In this document: positions 51,577-60,211 of the stretch, one piece after another
How the letters are laid out: each line of letters begins with the position of its first letter
Numbering within the stretch: position 1 is the stretch's first letter
The notes under the pieces: generated by a model
Databases searched by the model: none
The model's input: only the letters and a program-made list of their open reading frames with translations
Told to the model about the DNA's origin: nothing
Position numbers and translations under genes: made by a program
Assembly (NCBI GenBank): GCA_963814955.1
Contig: CAWFEX010000015.1
Span: forward strand, 186,001-250,000
DNA from: DATCJA01 sp963814955
GTDB taxonomy: Bacteria; Acidobacteriota; Vicinamibacteria; Vicinamibacterales; UBA2999
Direction: 5' to 3'
DNA length: 64,000 nt

Positions 51577-52928
51577 GAAAGAAATGGATCTGGATTACGG
51601 CGATCGTCGTCATCGTGATCGCCGGAGCCGGAGTGGCATTTTGGCTGCGCCCCGCGAATGTTCCGGCCGTTGCCGTCGAAGCGGCGCGCAGCCGGGATCT
51701 CGAAGCGATTGTTTCGGCGTCGTGCAAGATTCAGCCACAGCGCCAGGTCAATATTTCAGCCAATACCATGGGGCGCGTGACACGACTGGCCGTGGAAGAA
51801 GGGCAGCGAGTCCGCACCGGGCAGTTTCTGCTGGAAATCGACCCCAAGTCCCTCGAAGGGCAGCTGCAGCGCGGTGAGGCCAGCGTCGCCGCCGCACAAT
51901 CGGCCCTGCAGGAGACGCGCACCGCGGTTGAGCAGACGCGCGTCACCCTGGAACTTGCCCGTCAAAACCTGAAGCGACAGGAGGAGCTGTGGCGCGGTGG
52001 TCTCACCACCCGCGAGGCGCTCGAGCGCGCACAGAACGAAGTGGAGGTTCGCGAGGCCGAGCTCGAGGCGCGCCAGCAGGAGGTGCGTACCCGCGAGCAA
52101 CAGATCAAGCAGGAACAGGCAAGTCTCACGACGACACGATACAACCTCAGCCAGGTGATCATCTCGTCGCCGATGGACGGCATCGTGACGCGACGCAACA
52201 TCGAGCAGGGCGAGAACGTCGTCGTCGGCACGATGAACAACGCCGGCACCGTCCTGCTCACCATCGCCGACATGTCGATTATCGAGGCCGAAATCGAAGT
52301 CGACGAGACTGACATCCCTGAAGTGAAGCTGGCCCAGCAGGCGCGCGTCACCATCGACGCGATTCCCGACCAGATGTTCAGCGGACGCGTCACCGAGATC
52401 GGCAACAGCCCAATCCAGAACGCCGCTACGAGCGGCATCCCCAACACGGCACAGGCCACGAACTTCAAAGTTGTGGTGACACTGCAGCAGGAAATTCCCG
52501 ACATCAGACCGGGCTTCACGTGCACAGCGGAAATTACGACGGCGACGCGCAAGAACGTGTTGTCCGTTCCAATCCAGGCGCTGACCGTACGGGAATTGCT
52601 GTACGACGCGAAGGGAACGCTGGTGCGCGATCCCCCGCCGCCACGACCGAGCCGTTTTCGCTTCTTCCGTCAAAGCGAGCCACAGCCTGCGGCGCCACTA
52701 CCCGAGCCGCCCGGCCATACGCGTCGCGAAACCGAGGGTGTGTTCGTGCTGCGCGCCAATCGCGCGGTCTTCCTGCCGATCAAAGTCGGCATCGCCGGAG
52801 AGCGCTACTTCGAGGTCGTGTCCGGACTGGATCAGAACGAACAGGTCATCACGGGCCCGTTCACCTCGGTTCGCGAGCTTGCCGACGGGTCCGAAGTGAG
52901 GCTCCAGGAGACGCCGGGACGCTCGTAA
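51573..52928 (+). CDS. HlyD/MacA-type periplasmic adaptor (membrane-fusion protein)
   Basis: 451 residues. N-terminal membrane anchor (about 6-24), lipoyl-like half motif ANTMGRVTRLAVEEGQRVRT, a long coiled-coil hairpin (about 95-190, rich in Glu/Gln/Arg), the second lipoyl half ISSPMDGIVTRRNIEQGENV, then beta-barrel and membrane-proximal domains. A proline-rich insertion (PPPPRPSRFRFFRQ) interrupts the membrane-proximal domain. Links an inner-membrane ABC permease to an outer-membrane channel. GTG 51573 overlaps the YIP1 gene; the first permease starts directly at its stop. Confidence 0.85.
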   Translation: MRKKWIWITAIVVIVIAGAGVAFWLRPANVPAVAVEAARSRDLEAIVSASCKIQPQRQVNISANTMGRVTRLAVEEGQRVRTGQFLLEIDPKSLEGQLQRGEASVAAAQSALQETRTAVEQTRVTLELARQNLKRQEELWRGGLTTREALERAQNEVEVREAELEARQQEVRTREQQIKQEQASLTTTRYNLSQVIISSPMDGIVTRRNIEQGENVVVGTMNNAGTVLLTIADMSIIEAEIEVDETDIPEVKLAQQARVTIDAIPDQMFSGRVTEIGNSPIQNAATSGIPNTAQATNFKVVVTLQQEIPDIRPGFTCTAEITTATRKNVLSVPIQALTVRELLYDAKGTLVRDPPPPRPSRFRFFRQSEPQPAAPLPEPPGHTRRETEGVFVLRANRAVFLPIKVGIAGERYFEVVSGLDQNEQVITGPFTSVRELADGSEVRLQETPGRS

Positions 52929-54158
52929 ATGCACCAGATTTTCGAATCCATCGCGATTGCGCTTCGGTCCATCTGGGCGAACAAGCTGCGATCGTTCATG
53001 ACGCTGCTCGGGAACATCGTCGCAGTGACGTCGATTGTGACGGTGGTGTCGCTGATTCAGGGCGTCAACGCGATGGTTTCGAGCGCGATTCTGACCGACG
53101 TCGGCGCCGATGCATTTACCATCCAGCGCGTTCCACCACGCGCCACCCTCACGGAGGAGGAAGAGGAACGCACGCGGAACAACCCGAACCTTACGGTCGC
53201 GGAAGCCGACGCCGTGCGCGCATTCAGTCCCGCTGTTGCTTCCGTCGTGGCCCAGGCGCAGCGCCGCGGGGCGGTCACCTACCGCGATCAGGTCATCGAA
53301 AACATCCAGATTCAGGGAGTGACGAGCGAGTACATCGACTTCGCCACGTTCGACGCAGAGCGCGGTCGCATGATGACGCCGACGGAGGTCGATCGAAACC
53401 GTCCAGTCGTGCTGCTCGGATGGGACGTGGCTGACCAGCTTTTCGGCGACGTCACCCCAATGGACAAAGTCATCAAGATCGAGGGGGTGCACTTCCGCGT
53501 CGTCGGCGTCAGCGCCAGAAAAGGCGGCGTCTTCGGCGCGTCGATGGACGGGTTCGCCGTCATCCCGCTCGGCGCGCACGTGAAACTGTTTGGCCCGCGC
53601 CAGAACCTGTCGCTGATGGTGAAACCTGCATCGCCCGCGCTCCTGCAAACGGCGATGGACGATGCCACCGTCGCCCTGCGCGTCTCGCGCCGGTTGAAGC
53701 CGCGGGAACCAGATAACTTCGGAATCTTCACCTCGGATACGCTGCTCGGACTCTATCAGCAGGCGACCACGGGCATCTTCGCCGTCCTGGTCGGCATCGT
53801 CGCGTTGTCGCTCGTCGTCGGCGGCATCGTGATCATGAACATCATGCTCATGGTGGTCAGCGAGCGAACGCGCGAAATCGGTTTGCGGAAGGCTCTCGGC
53901 GCCCGCCGGAAAGACATCGTCTCGCAGGTGCTGACCGAGTCGATCACGTTGTCGACCTGTGGCGGTCTTGTGGGAATCCTCCTCGGGTTCCTGGTGGCTC
54001 AGGCGATCTCGATGGTGACGCCTCTTCCGGCGCGGCTCGAGCCGTGGTCGGTGATGCTCGGAATCGGCATCACGGCCGCAGTGGGCCTGAGCTTCGGAGC
54101 CTTTCCCGCCGCGCGCGCGGCCCGCCTCGATCCCATTGAAGCGTTGAGACGCGAATGA
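52929..54158 (+). CDS. MacB-type ABC transporter permease 1
   Basis: 409 residues. FtsX/MacB architecture: N-terminal helix (about 18-40, LRSFMTLLGNIVAVTSIVTV), a periplasmic domain (about 50-270), then three helices and the signature VSERTREIGLRKALGARRKD. Ends RAARLDPIEALRRE, as in MacB permease subunits. There is no ATP-binding domain in this protein. Overlaps the next permease by ATGA. Confidence 0.86.
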   Translation: MHQIFESIAIALRSIWANKLRSFMTLLGNIVAVTSIVTVVSLIQGVNAMVSSAILTDVGADAFTIQRVPPRATLTEEEEERTRNNPNLTVAEADAVRAFSPAVASVVAQAQRRGAVTYRDQVIENIQIQGVTSEYIDFATFDAERGRMMTPTEVDRNRPVVLLGWDVADQLFGDVTPMDKVIKIEGVHFRVVGVSARKGGVFGASMDGFAVIPLGAHVKLFGPRQNLSLMVKPASPALLQTAMDDATVALRVSRRLKPREPDNFGIFTSDTLLGLYQQATTGIFAVLVGIVALSLVVGGIVIMNIMLMVVSERTREIGLRKALGARRKDIVSQVLTESITLSTCGGLVGILLGFLVAQAISMVTPLPARLEPWSVMLGIGITAAVGLSFGAFPAARAARLDPIEALRRE

Positions 54159-55441
54159 TTGGCAGCCTCCTGCGCGAGATCCTCGTCCTGGCGCTGGATA
54201 CGCTGCGCGCCAACAAGCTGCGTTCAGGTCTGACGGTTCTCGGCATCGTCATCGGCATCACCGCAATCGTGGGCATGACGTCGCTGATTCGGGGATTCGA
54301 TGATTCGCTGCGCGACAGCATCACCGAGCTCGGACCAAACACCATCTTCGTGGCGAAGTTCAGCGGCGTGAGCCTGGCCGCCGGACGTGAATTCGCCGAG
54401 CTGCTGCGCCGACCGAATCTGACCGTGGACGATGCCAAGGCAATAGAAAAGCTCGCGCCTTCAGCCGGGCTCGTCGACATCTGGCTGGGGGCGGGCGGGC
54501 CGCCAACGCAAACACGTATCTTTTACGACGGTGAGAGCACGAAGATGCTCGCCGTGCTCGGCGCAACCGAGAAATTCGCCGAGATCAACTTTCTCCAGCT
54601 CCAGGCGGGACGCTTTTTCACGGAGACGGAAGTAGACCGGCGTCGCAACCTCGTCGTGCTCGGCCAGACCCCGTACCAGGCGCTCTTCGGCAGGGCGGGT
54701 CTCGATCCAATCGGCAAGAAAGTGCGGGTAGGTCCGGTGGAATACACGGTAACAGGCGTTCTCGGCAAGCGGCCCGCGGCGGGTGGCTTCGACCTCGGGC
54801 AGGACGACTTCGTCGTGATTCCTGAAACGACGTATCGACGCCAGTTTGGGATCCAGGTCTTTGGACGCGGCAACGAGACGCACCAGAGCGTGCTGATTGC
54901 CACAGCGCCGCGGCAGGGGGCCACCCGGGAAGCGCTCATCACCGAGGTCGAAGAAATCATGCGCATCCGCCACGGACTGCGCGTGGATGAAGCGAGCGAC
55001 TTCGACGTGGTCAGTCAGGATGCAGCGCTCGAAGTCTGGGGGCAGGTCAGTCAGGCCATCTTTCTGGCGCTCGTGGTCATTTCATCGATTGCGCTGATGG
55101 TGGGCGGGATCGGGGTCATGGCGATCATGACGATCTCGGTCACGGAGCGCACACGAGAGATTGGCCTCCGGAAGGCGCTCGGCGCCCGCCGCAAGGAGAT
55201 TCTGTTTCAGTTCCTCGCCGAAGCCGTCGCTCTGACGACGGTCGGCGGGGTTCTGGGCATCCTGCTCGGAAGCGCAATTGGAGTGACCGTCAACCTCGCG
55301 ACAGGTTTTCCCGTATCGCTGCCGTGGTGGTCGTTCGCGCTGGGATTGGGCTTCTCGGCGACGGTCGGGATCGCGTTTGGAATGGTTCCCGCGATCCGCG
55401 CCGCGCGGCTCGACCCGATCGAGGCGCTCAGATACGAATAG
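54155..55441 (+). CDS. MacB-type ABC transporter permease 2
   Basis: 428 residues, same plan as the preceding permease: helix about 20-42 (LRSGLTVLGIVIGITAIVGM), periplasmic domain, then VTERTREIGLRKALGARRKE and a C-terminus RAARLDPIEALRYE. The two are paralogues and probably form a heterodimer. No MacB-type ATPase gene is adjacent, so the ATPase must come from elsewhere. The gene is followed by the REP/RAYT locus. Confidence 0.86.
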   Translation: MIGSLLREILVLALDTLRANKLRSGLTVLGIVIGITAIVGMTSLIRGFDDSLRDSITELGPNTIFVAKFSGVSLAAGREFAELLRRPNLTVDDAKAIEKLAPSAGLVDIWLGAGGPPTQTRIFYDGESTKMLAVLGATEKFAEINFLQLQAGRFFTETEVDRRRNLVVLGQTPYQALFGRAGLDPIGKKVRVGPVEYTVTGVLGKRPAAGGFDLGQDDFVVIPETTYRRQFGIQVFGRGNETHQSVLIATAPRQGATREALITEVEEIMRIRHGLRVDEASDFDVVSQDAALEVWGQVSQAIFLALVVISSIALMVGGIGVMAIMTISVTERTREIGLRKALGARRKEILFQFLAEAVALTTVGGVLGILLGSAIGVTVNLATGFPVSLPWWSFALGLGFSATVGIAFGMVPAIRAARLDPIEALRYE

Positions 55442-55458
55442 CCGTCTCGTGCATGTAT

Positions 55459-55610
55459 GTAGCGCGCAGGCTTCAGCCTGCGCGGATCGGCATCGCGCAC
55501 GCTGAAGCGCGCGCTCTACGGGGGCCTTGCGCGGACCATCCTCACCGTACGTAGCGCGCAGGCTTCAGCCTGCGCGATTGGATCGCGCACGCCTAAAGCG
55601 TGCGCTCTAC
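55459..55610. repeat. REP cluster left of the RAYT gene (A, B, A, B)
   Basis: Four hairpins: A plus (55459-55484), B minus (55494-55519), A plus (55551-55576), B minus (55584-55610). The last overlaps the RAYT stop codon. The part 55494-55610 recurs as a direct repeat right of the RAYT gene. Confidence 0.88.
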
Positions 55611-56102
55611 GCGGACGAGATCTCGGACGGCATCGATCAACGCGTCTCGGCTCCACACGCCAGATCCCCAGAATGGATAATCGCAAAAATCTGTGACCAA
55701 TCCGGCCCGGATCGGATTACCGAGCAGATACGCGATGACGCGCAGGCGGTCCTCGTCCTGTCGAAGAACGTGGTCGTAGTAGCCGCTCTGCCACAGACGC
55801 GCTCCGGTCGCACGCTTATAGGCGTATCCCGTTCCCTGTTTCCAGCTATTCAGCAGCCGACGAAGGTCGCTGTCGCCGGCAGTCGCTTCGAGAAGGACAT
55901 GCACGTGGTCGGGCATGAAGCAGTACGCAGGAACGTCAAACCGATGGCGCGCGGCCTGCTGGAGGAGTTGCCGACTCACCTCCGTGACCCAGCACCTCTC
56001 GGTGAAGATCGGCGCCCGCTGAAACGTGCAAGATGTCAGTGAATACGCGGCCAACCCGCGATATTCGAACGAGACGAGACGCGGAGCGCCGTGACCTGCC
56101 AT
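55593..56102 (-). CDS. REP-associated tyrosine transposase (RAYT, Y1/HUH superfamily)
   Basis: 169 residues, single-domain Y1 transposase. The HUH motif is PDHVHVLLE (His66, His68) and the probable catalytic tyrosine is Tyr108 or Tyr109 in LWQSGYYDHVLRQ. LRVIAYLLGNPIRAGLV is the usual RAYT helix. RAYT proteins bind and cut GTAG-headed REP hairpins as single strands. ATG 56102 (MAGHGAPRLV) is chosen; the frame extends upstream only as translated REP sequence. The last residues VERTL and the TAG stop are encoded by the neighbouring type B hairpin. All catalytic residues look intact. Confidence 0.88.
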   Translation of the reverse strand: MAGHGAPRLVSFEYRGLAAYSLTSCTFQRAPIFTERCWVTEVSRQLLQQAARHRFDVPAYCFMPDHVHVLLEATAGDSDLRRLLNSWKQGTGYAYKRATGARLWQSGYYDHVLRQDEDRLRVIAYLLGNPIRAGLVTDFCDYPFWGSGVWSRDALIDAVRDLVRVERTL

Positions 56103-56150
56103 GTCCCCGGCGACGGCAAGAACGGCACCGATCTGGGTCGTATCCGCGCA

Positions 56151-56268
56151 CGCGCACGCTAAAGCGTGCGCTCTACAGGCGCCCTGCGCGGACCATCCTC
56201 CAGCCGTACGTAGCGCGCAGGCTTCAGCCTGCGCGGAGGGATCGCGCACGCTGAAGCGTGCGCTCTAC
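56151..56268. repeat. REP cluster right of the RAYT gene (B, A, B)
   Basis: B minus (56151-56176), A plus (56210-56235), B minus (56243-56268). Direct repeat of 55494-55610. The GTAG of the last copy supplies the stop codon of the metallo-hydrolase gene. Confidence 0.88.
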
Positions 56269-57134
56269 TCGTAATATTCCGGCGCTTTGCGCAGCATGCG
56301 GTGACCAACCAGATCGTGCTGGATCCAGAGTTTGGCGCCGGTTCGCGCGAGAAACGCATCGAGCTCGCGCCGCGAGGCGGCGGTCTGTTCCTCACTCACC
56401 TCGAAGGTCGGCAACCTCCCCAGCGTCCGCTCCTCAGGGTAGTGATAGAGATCCCCGGAGAGCACCACGCCGCCGGTGCGCACAAGTTTCAAATACAGCA
56501 CTTGATGACCCTCGCTGTGCCCCGGCGCGTGCTTGATGACCACGGTGCCGTCGCCGAACACGTCATGCTCCTCGGTGGTGATGATCACCGCTCGGCTGTC
56601 CTTGAGAGCAGCGTACGTCGCCGGCCTGGCGGCGCCTCGTGCCTCGGCGGCAAACATCGCGTCGCGCTCGACCTGGCGTACGAGCCACGTCGCGTGCGCG
56701 AACGCGTTCGCGTTGGCTGTGTGGTCCCAGTGGTAGTGGGACAGCGCGAGGTGTGTCACGTCCGAAGGTGAATGTCCGCTGGCCAGAAGCTGTTCCTCCA
56801 GCGGAGGCGCGAGCGTGACGACACGCTCCTGGCCATCGGCGCGCGTCACGCGGTGTTCGCTTCCGCTCGGACGTGAGATCCGCTCGTCGTCGGCTATCGC
56901 CCCGGCCTCCCACAGCAACACGCCCTGAGGATGAACGATCAGGTATGCCGCAATCGACAGCGGCGTCGTCTGCACTTCCGCTTCCGTGAGGCGATACCGC
57001 GCAGGGTCCGACGCGAGGATACCGCCGTCGAGTACATACAGCCGCGGAGAAGTGACGGAAGGATCTGCGGTGTTGCGGGCGCAACCCAGGAAGGCTGCCG
57101 CACAGAAAATGACAAGGCTAAGAGTCTTCCACAC
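56265..57134 (-). CDS. Metallo-beta-lactamase-fold hydrolase, AHL-lactonase-like lipoprotein
   Basis: 289 residues. N-terminal membrane/signal segment ending AFLGC, a possible lipobox. The zinc-binding motif HYHWDH (HxHxDH) is intact, followed by KHAPGHSEGHQVLYLKL and VVLSGDLYHYPEE, and a final His in WIQHDLVGH. This matches the N-acyl-homoserine-lactonase branch of the MBL superfamily; the true substrate is unknown. GTG 57134 is chosen. The stop TAG is the TAG of a REP GTAG. Lies between REP clusters, possibly moved or shielded with them. Confidence 0.75.
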   Translation of the reverse strand: MWKTLSLVIFCAAAFLGCARNTADPSVTSPRLYVLDGGILASDPARYRLTEAEVQTTPLSIAAYLIVHPQGVLLWEAGAIADDERISRPSGSEHRVTRADGQERVVTLAPPLEEQLLASGHSPSDVTHLALSHYHWDHTANANAFAHATWLVRQVERDAMFAAEARGAARPATYAALKDSRAVIITTEEHDVFGDGTVVIKHAPGHSEGHQVLYLKLVRTGGVVLSGDLYHYPEERTLGRLPTFEVSEEQTAASRRELDAFLARTGAKLWIQHDLVGHRMLRKAPEYYE

Positions 57135-57182
57135 GATGCTTTGGGCTCTCCAATTCTCGGCAGGATCGCGCACGCGCACGAT

Positions 57183-57248
57183 CGCGCACGCTGAAGCGTG
57201 CGCTCTACAAGTCGCCCACGATCGCGCACGCTGAGGCGTGCGCTCTAC
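57183..57248 (-). repeat. Two tandem type B REP hairpins after glnB-like gene 1
   Basis: Type B copies at 57183-57208 and 57223-57248, same orientation, 40 bp period. The second GTAG contains the stop codon of the PII gene. Confidence 0.85.
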
Positions 57249-57574
57249 GACTCCTTCTCCCCGGTCCTGATCCGGTAGCTTTCCAGCACCGGGAACACGA
57301 ACACGCGCCCGTCGCCGATCTCGCCCGTTCGCGCTGCCTGCACGATCGCCTTGATGGCCTCCTCGGCAATCGAATCGGGCACGACGATCTCGATCTCCAT
57401 TTTCGGCAGCAGGCTCACGTTGTATTCCTTTCCCCGGTAGATCGCCGTGTGTCCTTTCTGCTTGCCGTGACCGCGAACTTCGGTCACCGTCATGCCCGAG
57501 ACGTTGAGCTTCGCCAATGCGTCCTTGACCTCGTCTACCTTGTTCGGCCGGATGATGCTCTTGATCAATTTCAT
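57245..57574 (-). CDS. Nitrogen regulatory protein P-II, copy 1
   Basis: 109 residues. PII is a trimeric sensor of ATP/ADP and 2-oxoglutarate. Start KLIKSIIRPNKVDEVKDAL, T-loop GKQKGHTAIYRGKEYNVSLL with the modifiable Tyr51, B-loop RTGEIGDGRVFVFPVLESYR. It follows amt by 61 bp, as glnK does in amt operons; its job is probably to gate the ammonium channel. It differs from the PII at 60212-60541 by nine residues. GlnK or GlnB naming cannot be decided from sequence. Confidence 0.93.
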   Translation of the reverse strand: MKLIKSIIRPNKVDEVKDALAKLNVSGMTVTEVRGHGKQKGHTAIYRGKEYNVSLLPKMEIEIVVPDSIAEEAIKAIVQAARTGEIGDGRVFVFPVLESYRIRTGEKES

Positions 57575-57635
57575 CGAGTTCTCCTCCGGCGCGCCTCCAC
57601 TTCGGTTCGTGGGAGCGAGCCCATCGAGTTCGTGG

Positions 57636-58868
57636 TCACAGCAGATCTGCGCGCGCGGACGCGCCGCCGACGTGCATGTACGCTTCCTCGCCGTGCTGCG
57701 TGATGTCCAGACCGGCGCCTTCGTCGGACTCGCTGGCGCGCAGTGGAATCACGGCTCCGATGATCTTCAGCAGAATGAAACTCATCACCCCGCTGTAAAC
57801 GATGGCCGCCGCGACTGCGGTGGCCTGGGTGACGACCTGACCGGGGTTGCCGAACAGCAACCCGTCGGCGAGCCCGTTGAGGCTTCGCTCCGCAAAGACG
57901 CCGGTCAGCAGCGCCCCCACCGTGCCGCCCACGCCATGTGCCGCAACAACGTCGAGAGAGTCGTCGAGCGCCGTTTTCGCGCGAATCACCAAGCCGAAAT
58001 AGCTTGGTACCGCCGCAATGCCTCCAAGGAGGATGGCGCTCATCGGGCTGACGAAGCCGGCGGCCGGCGTCACTGCGACCAGCCCCACCACGATGGCGGT
58101 CGCTGCACCAACCGCGGTTGGCTTGCCCGAGCGAGCCAGGTCGAGGAACGTCCACACCACGAGCGTGGCCGCCGGGGCGAGCATGGTCGTCACGAACGCG
58201 AGTCCGGCGATGTTGTTGGCCGCAAGCGCGCTCCCCGCATTGAAACCAAACCAGCCGAACCACAGAAGCCCGCTGCCGAGCAGTGTGAGAGGCACGCTGT
58301 GTGGCAACAGGGGCGACGACCTGTATTCCTGGCGCCTACCGACGACCAGCGCTGCCACCAGCGCGGCGACTCCGGCATTGACGTGCACCACGGTTCCGCC
58401 TGCGAAGTCGAGGGCGCCCATGTCAGCCAGCCATCCGCCGCCCCACACCCAGTGCGCGATCGGGGCGTACACAACCAGCGCCCACAGCGAAATGAATGTG
58501 ACGTACGCGGCAAATCGCATCCGCTCGACGATGGCGCCCGAGATCAGCGCCGCCGTGATGATGCAGAACGTCCCCTGAAACGCCATGAACAGCACGTGGG
58601 GGATGGTCCCCTTCTCTTCCAGCCCGACACCGCGCAGCCCGACGTTCGACAGATCGCCAATCCAGTTGTTGCCAACCGAGAACGCAAGCGAGTAGCCGAG
58701 AACCGCCCAGAGAACGCCGACAAACCCCAGAGAGATGAAACTCATCATCATGGTGTTGAGGGCGTTCTTCGAGCGAACGAGCCCGCCGTAGAAGAACGCC
58801 AGCGCCGGCGTCATCAGCAGGACGAGCGCCGTCGAGATCAACATCCACGCAGTGTCAGCTTGATTCAT
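57636..58868 (-). CDS. amt: Ammonium transporter Amt
   Basis: 410 residues, eleven expected membrane helices. Conducts ammonium/ammonia across the inner membrane and is blocked by PII. Seen: ADTAWMLISTALVLLMTPAL, FFYGGLVRSKNALNTMMMSF, DFAGGTVVHVNAGVAALVAA (first pore His), WFGWFGFNAGSALAANN, DVVAAHGVGGTVGALLTGVF (second pore His). ATG 58868; its ribosome site is part of an 8 bp hairpin (58870-58899). Between the antiporter gene and PII-1. Confidence 0.94.
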   Translation of the reverse strand: MNQADTAWMLISTALVLLMTPALAFFYGGLVRSKNALNTMMMSFISLGFVGVLWAVLGYSLAFSVGNNWIGDLSNVGLRGVGLEEKGTIPHVLFMAFQGTFCIITAALISGAIVERMRFAAYVTFISLWALVVYAPIAHWVWGGGWLADMGALDFAGGTVVHVNAGVAALVAALVVGRRQEYRSSPLLPHSVPLTLLGSGLLWFGWFGFNAGSALAANNIAGLAFVTTMLAPAATLVVWTFLDLARSGKPTAVGAATAIVVGLVAVTPAAGFVSPMSAILLGGIAAVPSYFGLVIRAKTALDDSLDVVAAHGVGGTVGALLTGVFAERSLNGLADGLLFGNPGQVVTQATAVAAAIVYSGVMSFILLKIIGAVIPLRASESDEGAGLDITQHGEEAYMHVGGASARADLL

Positions 58869-58869
58869 T

Positions 58870-58899
58870 CCTCACCTCAGTGAAACGAAGCAGGTGAGG
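58870..58899 (-). promoter_or_regulatory. Hairpin covering the amt ribosome-binding site
   Basis: CCTCACCT and AGGTGAGG (8 bp, perfect) with a 14-base loop; the 3' arm is the GAGGTGAGG ribosome site directly before the amt ATG. Folding would hide the site. Confidence 0.5.
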
Positions 58900-58926
58900 C
58901 GCATCTTACACGGTTGAGCTGGCGAG

Positions 58927-60208
58927 TCAGAAGCGAGACGTTTCGAGGGGTTCCGGAGACCCGGCGATGGTTTCTTCGACGACGACATCGGAAGGCGGGC
59001 GCCGCGGGAACACGATGCGCAACATCGGAGGGGTCACCATGGTGGTAACCAGCACCATGATGACGCTCGCCGAGAACACGTTGCGGTCGATCAGGCCGTT
59101 CGTGAGACCGTATCCCGCGACAATCAACCCGACCTCGCCGCGGGAGATCATCCCGACTCCAACCCGGACCGACTCTTTCGCCGTAAAGCCGAACAGGCGC
59201 GCGAAGACGCCACAACCAACCGCCTTGGTGACTATGGCCACCACGACCAGTACGACCGCAAATGCCGCGCGATCGCCGAGCTCCCGGCCGTTGGCCTGCA
59301 GGCCGATTCCAATGAAAAACACCGGAACGAACATCGAATACGTGAGCGGATGAATGCCGGCGTCTACCTGCGTCTTGAACTCCGTCTGTGCGACCAGTAC
59401 TCCGGCAATGTACGCACCGGTGATCGCCGCGACACCGCCGAGGTACTCCGCCGTCCAGGCATAAAGAAAGGCCAGAACAACGGCAGCCGCCAGCACCGCC
59501 TGGCCGACACCGAGGGCCGATGCCCAGCGAAACACGTGCGGCAGCCATCGACCCGCCATGACGGCAACGACGAAGAAGGCCGCCATCCGGACGGCAACGA
59601 TGACAATCTGAGACAAGTCGACGCCGCCCGCCGACGCACGTGCACCTGCCACGACCACCGACAACACGATGATCCCCATGACATCGTCGATGACGGCGGC
59701 GCCAAGGATGGTCGACCCTTCGCGCGAGCGAAGCGCACCGAGCTCGATCAGCGTTTGCGCGGAAATGCTGACGCTTGTCGCAGTGAGGATTGCCCCGACG
59801 AAGATTCCTTGCCAGGTACAGGGGTAGACCAAACGCGACCGCGACGGCCGCGCCCCCGACGAACGGGAGCACGACGCCGCCGAACGCCGACCACAACGCC
59901 ACTTTGCCGACCCGGCGAAGCCCCACGATGTCGGTTTCCAGGCCGGCGACGAACATGAGGAGGACGACGCCAATCTCCGACAGATCGCGGAGCACGGGAA
60001 GGAGCGCCGTCGACCCGGCAGAAGCCTCCGCCGGCGTCGCAAATACCGGCCACCCGAGTATGTTCAGAACCGTGGGACCGAGGACGAGACCGATGAGGAT
60101 TTCACCAAAGACCGCAGGTTGCCCCACGCGATTCGCAAGCGCCCCTGCAAGCTTGGCTGCGCTGACGACCACCGCGAGCAGCAGCAGTAGCTGCAGGACA
60201 TGGCTCAA
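58927..60208 (-). CDS. CPA2-type cation:proton antiporter, interrupted by one frameshift
   Basis: Kef/NapA-like Na+(K+)/H+ antiporter with 12-13 membrane helices. N-terminal frame from TTG 60208: LLAVVVSAAKLAGALANRVG, QPAVFGEILIGLVLGPTVLN, LFVAGLETD-type helix (here LMFVAGLETDIVGLRRVG). A G4 run at 59821-59824 has one base too many; the next frame goes on with TWQGIFVGAILTATSVSISA and the ion-binding VIDDVMGIIV (DD motif). Repaired length 426. No TrkA-N domain. It starts 3 bp after the PII-2 stop, which is unusual company for an antiporter. Confidence 0.82.
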
Positions 60209-60211
60209 TCG

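Larger units (their letters stand above)
55494..56268 (-). mobile_element. RAYT gene between direct repeats of REP hairpins
   Basis: Left repeat 55494-55610 and right repeat 56151-56268 have the same order: B minus, a 31-33 bp spacer with the shared core TGCGCGGACCATCCTC, A plus, short spacer, B minus. Between them lies the RAYT gene. This resembles the REP-RAYT units described in enterobacteria and pseudomonads. No terminal transposon repeats or target duplications beyond these are seen. Confidence 0.78.
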
